Notes under the pieces: generated by a model
Told to the model about the DNA's origin: nothing
The model's input: the letters and a program-made list of their open reading frames with translations, nothing else
The model's database searches: none
Shown: positions 58,215 through 64,000 of the stretch, one piece after another
Numbering within the stretch: position 1 is the stretch's first letter
Layout of the letters: every line of letters starts with the position of its first letter
Origin: Hartmannibacter diazotrophicus
GTDB taxonomy: Bacteria > Pseudomonadota > Alphaproteobacteria > Rhizobiales > Pleomorphomonadaceae
Assembly: GCF_900231165.1 (NCBI RefSeq)
Contig: NZ_LT960614.1
Coordinates: 4,031,501-4,095,500 of the forward strand
Direction: 5' to 3'
DNA: 64,000 nt
Position numbers and translations under genes: made by a program

Positions 58215-59792
58215 TCAGGCCTTCTTCGGATCGAGGTCGATCGACCAGAGGGTGTCGCCGGCGACATCCTTGAGCGCGACGGTCATCACTTCGCTGTCGG
58301 CGGCGATGTTCACCTGGCCGAAGAACTGCAGGCCCATGGCCGGCGACAGGTTCTGGCCCTGCTCGGCGGTCGGCGCCTTCACATACTTCAGCTCGGGACC
58401 GAAGGTCTGGTCGAGTTCGCCCGGGCCGAACGTGCCGGCGTGGAGCGGGCCGGACACGAACTCCCAGAAGGGGTCGAAGTCCTGGAAGGCCGCCTTTTCC
58501 GGGTTGTAGTAATGCGCCGCCGTGTAGTGGACGTCGGCCGTCAGCCACACGGTGTTGGCGATCGTCTCGTCCTTGATGAACTTCAGCAGATCGGCGAACT
58601 CCAGCTCGCGGCCGAGCGGCTTGCCCGGCTCGTTGTTGGAGACCGCCTCGAAGCCCTTCTGTGCGTTGAAATTGTCCCAGACGACGAGAGCGAGCGGCAT
58701 GTCGGCGGCAATGATCTTCCAGGTCGCCTTGGAGGCCTTGAGCTCGCGCTTCAGCCAGGCACGCTGGTCGTCGCCGAGGAACCTGGAGTTCTCGTTGATC
58801 TCGGTCTCCAGGTTGTCGCCGTTCGGCCCGCGATAGGTGCGCATGTCGAGGAAGAAGACGTCGAGCATCGGACCGTAGGCAACCTTGCGGTAAACCCGCT
58901 GCGGCTCGTCCAGGCTGGTCGCGATCGGCATCATCTCGTGGAAGGCGCGTGCGGCGTTGGCGGCGAGCTGGAAGACCGACCGCTCGGCGTAGCGCTCGTC
59001 GAGCTGCTTGGAGGCCGACCAGTTGTTGGAGACCTCGTGGTCGTCCCACTGCGTCAGCATCGGGATCGCCGCGTTGTGCGCCTGCACGTTGCGGTCCATC
59101 ATGTTGTAGTGATACTGGCCGCGGAATTCGCCAAGCGTCTCGGCCACCTTGGCCTTGGCCTCCGTGACGACGTTCTTCCACTTGGTGCCGTCCGCAAGGT
59201 CCACTTCCTCCTTGATTGGGCCGTCGGCATAGATGTTGTCGCCCGAATGGATGAAGAAGTCCGGCCGGGTCTTCAGCATGGTGTCGTAGATCTTCATGCC
59301 ACCGCGGGCCTCGTCGATGCCCCAGCCCTGACCGACCGTGTCGCCCGACCAGGTGAAGACGATATCGCGCTTCTGCGTCGGCGCCGTCTTGAAGTAGCCG
59401 ACAATCGGCTCGGACACCGTATTGATGTCGCTGAGGTCGGCGAGCGTCGCGCGCCAGAAGATGTCCTGGTCGGAGGGCAGGCCCGTCGCGAGAATCTTGA
59501 CCGCGTGATCGGTTTCGGGAAGGGCATCGAGCGCCGGCAGGCGGTGAACGTCGGCAAAGCTTTCCGTCGTCGACCATTCGATGAAGGCCTTGGACGGACG
59601 GTCCGCGCGAACCCACATCACGCCGCGGTCGGCAGCGATGTCGCCGGACTGCACGCCGTTCGGGAACTGCGGCCGGGTCGCGGCGCGCGAATAGGCCGGA
59701 AGCGCGAGCCCGCCGCCAAGGGCGAGCGAGGCGGTTGCGGCGGAGCGAAGCAGAGAACGGCGGGTCATGCCGTCGGAGATGCGAATGGCCAT
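58215..59792 (-). CDS. PhoD-like alkaline phosphatase/phosphodiesterase, Tat-exported
   Basis: A 525-residue protein. The N-terminus has a twin-arginine signal (MTRRSLLRSAATASLALGGG). The PhoD domain follows, with metal-binding stretches FTWSGDTVGQGWG, IHSGDNIYADGPI, TQWDDHEVSNNW and WLTADVHYTAAHY. By family it is a calcium/iron-dependent enzyme releasing phosphate from phosphomonoesters and diesters in the periplasm. GGAGG lies 9 bases before the ATG at 59792. Confidence 0.93.
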   Translation of the reverse strand: MAIRISDGMTRRSLLRSAATASLALGGGLALPAYSRAATRPQFPNGVQSGDIAADRGVMWVRADRPSKAFIEWSTTESFADVHRLPALDALPETDHAVKILATGLPSDQDIFWRATLADLSDINTVSEPIVGYFKTAPTQKRDIVFTWSGDTVGQGWGIDEARGGMKIYDTMLKTRPDFFIHSGDNIYADGPIKEEVDLADGTKWKNVVTEAKAKVAETLGEFRGQYHYNMMDRNVQAHNAAIPMLTQWDDHEVSNNWSASKQLDERYAERSVFQLAANAARAFHEMMPIATSLDEPQRVYRKVAYGPMLDVFFLDMRTYRGPNGDNLETEINENSRFLGDDQRAWLKRELKASKATWKIIAADMPLALVVWDNFNAQKGFEAVSNNEPGKPLGRELEFADLLKFIKDETIANTVWLTADVHYTAAHYYNPEKAAFQDFDPFWEFVSGPLHAGTFGPGELDQTFGPELKYVKAPTAEQGQNLSPAMGLQFFGQVNIAADSEVMTVALKDVAGDTLWSIDLDPKKA

Positions 59793-59915
59793 TTTGGACC
59801 TCCTCCAGGTTGGATAGGCACTATCCCTTAGGAGGTCGTCGTGACGGGCCAATTGCAGGCCGGTGACGGAGGCATGAACAGTCGGCGAAGTATACCGGGC
59901 CCCTCGCCCCCTCGC

Positions 59916-61034
59916 TCAGGCTCTCGACCAGGGGCCGGCTTCGGCCGCCTTGCCGCCATGCCAGTCGGCCGCATCCAGCATCATCAGTTCGGAAATATTC
60001 TCCTGGCTGAGATAGCCGGCGAGCCGCTCGTCGGCCCCGTTGACGCCGAGGAAGGGCGCGCCCTTTTCCTGCATCAGCCGGATCGCGACCTCCAGCTTCT
60101 GACTGGAAAGGACGATCGGCACCTCGCGCATCATCACGTCGATCACCGGCGTCGCCGGGCCCGAACTCTTCATCGCCGAAATCATCGCATCGCGCGTGAG
60201 AAAGCCGCGCAGCCGCCCGGAGCCGTCGACAACGGGAAACTCGCGCTGCGGCGTCGCAAGCAGGGCGTCCGCCGCCATATCGACCGTGGCGTTGGTCGGC
60301 AGGCTCTCGAAGCGGCTGATCATGGCGTCGGCAACGCGCAGCTTCCGGGCCCGCTCCATGAGGCCCACCTGTCCGGCCTCCGAGGTCGCGGCAAGGAAGA
60401 CGAAAATGGCGATGAAGACGAGAATGGCGTTGCCGGTGAAGAGGCCAACTGCACCGAAGACGAAGGCCAGCCCCTGCCCGATCGTCGCGGCCAGTTCCGT
60501 GGCCTTGCGCCGGCCGAGCTTCAGGGCGAGCACCGCCCGCAAGACGCGCCCGCCGTCCATCGGGAAGGCAGGAATGAGGTTGAAAAGGACGAGAATGATG
60601 TTCACCGCCATCAGGCGGTCGGCGAAGGTCAGATTTGTCGAGGCGAAATCGTTGATGGTTGCCGGATCGGTATGGGCACCGAAGAGGTAGAGGAACGCGG
60701 CGATCACCACGTTCACCATCGGGCCGGCAATCGCGATGACGATCTCCTCCGACGGCTTTTCCGGCAGCTTGGAAAGACGCGCCAGTCCGCCGATGGGCAA
60801 GAGCGTGATGTCCGGCGTCGTGATGCCATAGCGCCGGGCGGCCACCGCGTGGCCGAGTTCATGCAGCGTGACGCAGGCAAAGACCGCCACGACGAAGACA
60901 ACGCTGTCGAGCGCCACCGACGCCCCGCCCGTGGCATAGCCCGCAGCCCCGATCCAGGCGAGCAGGATCAGGAAGGTCAGATGGATGCGGATTTCCGATC
61001 CGAAGACGCGGCCGAGAGGAATGGACCAGGACAT
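59916..61034 (-). CDS. Site-2 protease-family membrane metallopeptidase with CBS domains
   Basis: A 372-residue protein. The M50 peptidase motif VTLHELGHAVAARRYG (zinc-binding HExxH) and the second motif NLIPAFPMDGGRVLRA flank the membrane core (residues 1-220). Two CBS domains occupy about 235-355 (VDMAADALLATPQREFPVVD, VIDVMMREVPIVLSSQKLEV). By family such proteases cut membrane-bound regulators, and the CBS pair binds adenine nucleotides as an energy-linked control. The target is unknown. Confidence 0.93.
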   Translation of the reverse strand: MSWSIPLGRVFGSEIRIHLTFLILLAWIGAAGYATGGASVALDSVVFVVAVFACVTLHELGHAVAARRYGITTPDITLLPIGGLARLSKLPEKPSEEIVIAIAGPMVNVVIAAFLYLFGAHTDPATINDFASTNLTFADRLMAVNIILVLFNLIPAFPMDGGRVLRAVLALKLGRRKATELAATIGQGLAFVFGAVGLFTGNAILVFIAIFVFLAATSEAGQVGLMERARKLRVADAMISRFESLPTNATVDMAADALLATPQREFPVVDGSGRLRGFLTRDAMISAMKSSGPATPVIDVMMREVPIVLSSQKLEVAIRLMQEKGAPFLGVNGADERLAGYLSQENISELMMLDAADWHGGKAAEAGPWSRA

Positions 61035-61198
61035 GAGGGACGAGCTCCTTGTGGGTGTCTCCCTCTGTCATATCTGGGAGTTCGAAGGTCAAAGCGGTAG
61101 CCCGAAAGGCCGCCTGAACGAATGATCTCCGTCAATTCGGCCAATCTTCGGCTCCGGCACCCCACTGGTCCCGCACGCACGTCGACGCCGAAGGACCG

Positions 61199-61840
61199 TC
61201 AGGCACGTCTGACGCCAAGGAGCCCCGGCACCGAATGCCACAGCGCCTGGAGCGCAAAACCGATGAAAAGGAGCCCCGAGGCCCGCACGATGGCGAGCTC
61301 GTGGGCGCGGTAGAAGCGGCGCACGAGCGGAGCGCCGATGAAGGCGATCAGCAGCACGTAGCCGGAGAGGAACCCCACGGCGGCCGCGACGAGAAGCGGC
61401 GGCAGGCTGAGAAAGTTGAGCGAATCCGCAGCCCCGCCGATCAGCGCCGTGAAGGTGGCGAGCGCCACCGGATAACCCTTGGGGTTGGTGAGGCCGAAGA
61501 CGAGGCCGCGCCGCAGCGGGCGGGCGACGACCAGCATCGGCTCCTCCCCGGACCGGCGCCGCGCCGTGAGGGCATTCCAGCCGATCCAGCCGAGGTAGAG
61601 GCCGCAGACCGCGCCGAGCACGTCGAAGACCGCCTCGCCGATCACCCGTGCCCCGACGATGGCAACGAGTGCCAGCGAGGCCCAGACGATGTCGCCGGCA
61701 AAATGCCCGGCGATGAAATGCGCCCCGGCGCGGCGGCCTTGCGCCGCTCCGATACCGAGCAGAGCAAGGAATGCGGGACCGGGAATGACGATATAGAGAA
61801 AGGCGGCCGTGAAGGCCGAGACATAGAGGGCGGCGGGCAT
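61199..61840 (-). CDS. LysE-family translocator
   Basis: A 213-residue membrane protein of the same family as the gene at 52.0 kb: N-terminal FTAAFLYIVIPGPAFLALLG, central GLVFGLTNPKGYPVALATF, and about six membrane helices. By family it exports amino acids. The Met at 61840 fits the family start; the frame extends upstream to 62044 without typical sequence. Confidence 0.9.
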   Translation of the reverse strand: MPAALYVSAFTAAFLYIVIPGPAFLALLGIGAAQGRRAGAHFIAGHFAGDIVWASLALVAIVGARVIGEAVFDVLGAVCGLYLGWIGWNALTARRRSGEEPMLVVARPLRRGLVFGLTNPKGYPVALATFTALIGGAADSLNFLSLPPLLVAAAVGFLSGYVLLIAFIGAPLVRRFYRAHELAIVRASGLLFIGFALQALWHSVPGLLGVRRA

Positions 61841-62030
61841 CGAGGCTCTCGGAAGCGGGAGGACTGGCGCAGAGTGCCACGACGCACGTCCGCCGGCAAT
61901 CGGCGACGCCAAGCTCGCCAGCCATCGAAGGCGCCTGAATCGGCCCTTTGTGGAGAGCCGCCAGGACCACGGGTGGAGCAAATTCAAGGCGGGAGCCGAA
62001 TCGTCAGGCGGAACAAAAAACTTTTCCGAC
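61841..62030. other. Upstream part of the cspA/LysE divergent region
   Basis: Promoter region of the leftward LysE gene plus spacer. Open frames continue through it but do not resemble LysE-family N-termini. No other feature was seen. Confidence 0.45.
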
Positions 62031-62059
62031 CTTGTTTTTGACAAGAAAGGAGCCTATTT
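62031..62059 (+). promoter_or_regulatory. cspA promoter (CTTGTT-17-CTATTT)
   Basis: CTTGTT at 62031 and CTATTT at 62054 with a 17-base spacer match the alphaproteobacterial housekeeping pattern (CTTG...CTAT). It predicts a leader of about 135 bases, typical of cold-shock messages. Confidence 0.55.
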
Positions 62060-62145
62060 AAGAAACCTGATCGTATTTGTTGAGCTTGCTGTATGCGCTT
62101 TCGGGTGCCTTGACGTCTTTCCTCTCAAAATTCGATCCTACCCGC

Positions 62146-62167
62146 TTGGCAAATAACAATTTGCCAA
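62146..62167 (+). promoter_or_regulatory. Stem-loop in the cspA leader
   Basis: TTGGCAAAT (62146-62154) and ATTTGCCAA (62159-62167) form a perfect 9-base stem with an AACA loop, 35 bases before the start codon. It could affect translation or stability with temperature. Confidence 0.65.
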
Positions 62168-62202
62168 AGCAATTCTCCATGTTCGATTGAAAGGAAATCG
62201 TC

Positions 62203-62412
62203 ATGAACACTGGAACCGTCAAGTTTTTCAACACCACCAAGGGCTATGGCTTCATTCAGCCAGACAACGGCGCTCCGGACGTTTTCGTCCACATCTCGGC
62301 CGTTGAGCGCGCCGGTCTCGGCACCATCGTCGAAGGCCAGAAGCTGAGCTTCGACGTCGTCAAGGACGCCCGCTCCGGCAAGAGCGCTGCAGACAACCTC
62401 CAGGCTGCCTAA
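62203..62412 (+). CDS. cspA: Cold-shock protein (CspA family)
   Basis: A 69-residue single cold-shock domain with both RNA-binding motifs: KFFNTTKGYGFIQP (RNP1) and DVFVHISAVERAG (RNP2). By family it melts RNA structure and aids translation at low temperature. AAAGGA lies 7 bases before the ATG. A strong terminator follows. Confidence 0.95.
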   Translation: MNTGTVKFFNTTKGYGFIQPDNGAPDVFVHISAVERAGLGTIVEGQKLSFDVVKDARSGKSAADNLQAA

Positions 62413-62467
62413 TCGGCAACCGCTTCCGTGACCGCGGATGTACCGGCACGGAACGCAGCGAGGACTG

Positions 62468-62500
62468 AAAGGCCGGGCATCAAAACCCGGCCTTTTTCTT
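62468..62500 (+). terminator. Intrinsic terminator of cspA
   Basis: AAAGGCCGGG and CCCGGCCTTT form a 10-base stem with an 8-base loop, followed by TTTTTCTTTTT. Confidence 0.9.
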
Positions 62501-62525
62501 TTTCTCCAGTATGGAGGCGACGGAC

Positions 62526-62750
62526 ATGAACAAGTCCATCACCAAAGACAACCTGTTCCCGCCGAAGCGGCAGAAGGCCGAAACCAAGGCCGACATCACC
62601 GATCAGGCGGCACGGGCCATCATCCAGGAAGAGGCCGACAAGCGAAACGCCAAGACCGAGCGTCTGCGCGAGGCCCGTCTCGCCATGGAGGCCGAGCAGG
62701 CCAAGGACCCCCCGGTCAAGAAGAAGCGGGCAAAGCAGCCGGCGGGCTGA
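62526..62750 (+). CDS. Small basic/acidic helical protein downstream of cspA
   Basis: A 74-residue protein, highly charged and predicted helical (SITKDNLFPPKRQKAETKAD, AARAIIQEEADKRNAKTERL, basic tail KKKRAKQPAG). GGAGG lies 8 bases before the ATG at 62526. Similar small genes follow cspA in other rhizobia. Function unknown; it must be transcribed by read-through of the cspA terminator or from its own promoter. Confidence 0.7.
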   Translation: MNKSITKDNLFPPKRQKAETKADITDQAARAIIQEEADKRNAKTERLREARLAMEAEQAKDPPVKKKRAKQPAG

Positions 62751-62790
62751 ACCCGGTCGCGGCCGTTGCCGCCCCGGCAGAACGCATGAA

Positions 62791-62822
62791 AAAAGCGCAA
62801 AATCCGGAGATTCCGCGCTTTT
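62791..62822. terminator. Terminator between the small gene and argG
   Basis: AAAAGCGC and GCGCTTTT form the outer stem between convergent stops, with A- and T-rich flanks on both sides, fitting a bidirectional terminator. Confidence 0.7.
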
Positions 62823-62868
62823 CCAGAACAGTCGGCCAGAACAGTCGAATGGAACGACCGCGGGAGCC

Positions 62869-64000
62869 CTAGCCCCGCTTGGCCAGCGTCCTCAGCCGCA
62901 GTGCGTTGAGCTTGATGAAGCCCTGTGCGTCCTTCTGGTCGTAGGCGCCCTGATCGTCCTCGAAGGTGACGAGCTGGTCGGAATAGAGCGACTTGTCCGA
63001 CGTGCGGCCGACGGTCATGACGTTACCCTTGTAGAGCTTCAGCGTCACCTCGCCCTCGACATTCTCCTGGCTCTTGTCGATCGCCGCCTGCAGCATCTCG
63101 CGCTCCGGCGAGAACCAGAAGCCGTTGTAGATCAGCTCCGCATAGCGCGGCATCAGCTCGTCTTTCAGGTGCGCCGCACCGCGGTCGAGCGTGATCGACT
63201 CCATCGCCCGGTGGGCGGCGAGCAGGATCGTGCCGCCGGGGGTCTCGTAGACGCCGCGCGACTTCATGCCGACAAAGCGGTTTTCCACGAGGTCGATGCG
63301 GCCGATGCCGTTGTCGCGGCCAAGATCGTTCAGCCTTGCAAGGATCGTCGCCGGCGACAGCGCCTCGCCGTTGATCGAGACGGCGTCACCCTTCTTGAAG
63401 CCGACGGTGATCACCGTCGGGGCATCCGGCGCCTCTTCCGGCGAAATCGTGCGCATGTAGACATAGGGCGGCGCCTCGACCGCCGGATCCTCCAGCACCT
63501 TGCCTTCGGAAGACGAGTGCAGCAGGTTTGCGTCCACCGAGAAGGGCGCTTCGCCGACCTTGTCCTTGGCCACCGGAATCTGGTGCTTTTCGGCAAAATC
63601 GATGAGATCGGTACGGCTCTTGAAGGACCACTGCCGCCAGGGCGCGATGATCTTGATGTCCGGGTTCAGCGCATAGGCGGAAAGCTCGAAGCGGACCTGG
63701 TCGTTGCCCTTGCCCGTCGCGCCATGCGCGATCGCGTCGGCGCCGGTCTTCTTCGCGATCTCGATCAGGTGCTTGGAAATCAGCGGCCGGGCAATCGAGG
63801 TGCCGAGCAGGTAGATGCCCTCGTAGACGGCGTTGGCGCGGAACATCGGGAAGACGAAGTCGCGCACGAACTCCTCGCGCAGATCCTCGATGTAGATCTC
63901 CTTGACGCCCAGCATCTCCGCCTTCTTGCGGGCAGGCTCCAGTTCCTCGCCCTGGCCAAGGTCGGCGGTGAAGGTCACCACCTCGGCGCCGAGCTCGGTC
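62869..64000 (-). CDS. argG: Argininosuccinate synthase, 5' partial
   Basis: At least 376 C-terminal residues. The frame is open to the window edge and the visible N-terminal residues ([20 protein letters not shown]) correspond to the region just after the P-loop SGGLDTS, which lies beyond the edge. Further motifs: [56 protein letters not shown]. It joins citrulline and aspartate in arginine synthesis. Confidence 0.95.
   Translation of the reverse strand, partial: TELGAEVVTFTADLGQGEELEPARKKAEMLGVKEIYIEDLREEFVRDFVFPMFRANAVYEGIYLLGTSIARPLISKHLIEIAKKTGADAIAHGATGKGNDQVRFELSAYALNPDIKIIAPWRQWSFKSRTDLIDFAEKHQIPVAKDKVGEAPFSVDANLLHSSSEGKVLEDPAVEAPPYVYMRTISPEEAPDAPTVITVGFKKGDAVSINGEALSPATILARLNDLGRDNGIGRIDLVENRFVGMKSRGVYETPGGTILLAAHRAMESITLDRGAAHLKDELMPRYAELIYNGFWFSPEREMLQAAIDKSQENVEGEVTLKLYKGNVMTVGRTSDKSLYSDQLVTFEDDQGAYDQKDAQGFIKLNALRLRTLAKRG

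Noticed and set aside
36577-62150. A shared 14-base string (CCTACCCGCTTGGC) near 36,577 and 62,137
   Set aside because: A match of this length is expected by chance in 64 kb; the flanks do not match.

Overview
The window is about 64 kb of high-GC alphaproteobacterial chromosome, most likely from the order Hyphomicrobiales (Rhizobiales). The best evidence is the block DUF4167 protein - prmC - prfA - ptsP (nitrogen-type PTS enzyme I) - lysC - ubiG, together with an IalB-family protein, stand-alone leuD and short-form argC. Family and genus cannot be fixed from this sequence. A pyruvate oxidase is cut off by the left edge and an argininosuccinate synthase by the right edge.

Bases 1-24,500 are an accessory-looking region. 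It holds poxB (partial), a large winged-helix/STAND ATPase regulator, and a HlyD adaptor with two ABC-2 permeases but no visible ATPase. Next comes an IS630 fragment, then a sugar-uptake locus of about 8.6 kb with two complete CUT2-type importers, an NAD-dependent epimerase and a LacI regulator. After an IS3 fragment come a small hypothetical gene, a small membrane protein, an AraC regulator, a TonB-dependent receptor, an internally deleted IS3 element and an Mrr-type restriction endonuclease. The region ends at the 3' end of a tRNA-Ser(GGA) gene, a common island attachment target. No integrase is visible.

Bases 24,500-29,300 look more like the backbone: a 2-hydroxyacid dehydrogenase, an SH3-domain exported protein, a small cysteine-containing exported protein, a MarR regulator translationally coupled to a GNAT acetyltransferase (with two perfect palindromes in its promoter), dispersed palindromic repeats and a SlyD-like FKBP isomerase. 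Bases 29,700-31,800 are a sharply AT-rich insertion carrying a two-gene operon: a ParA/MinD-type ATPase overlapping a SIR2-like NAD-binding protein. I consider this the best candidate in the window for a little-described, defence-like system.

Bases 32,100-64,000 are housekeeping: clpB; the DUF4167-prmC-prfA-ptsP-lysC block; ubiG; a RidA-like protein; leuD; argC; a zincin-like metallopeptidase; thpR; a low-molecular-weight phosphatase; a DUF1232 protein; a quinone oxidoreductase; an ialB-family gene; rlmN; two LysE-family exporters; a VOC protein; a PAP2 phosphatase; typA; a MarR regulator with a Bcr/CflA-type efflux pump; a Tat-exported PhoD-like phosphatase; a site-2-protease homologue with CBS domains; a cold-shock gene with a structured leader; and argG (partial). 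No CRISPR array, rRNA operon or replication origin was seen.
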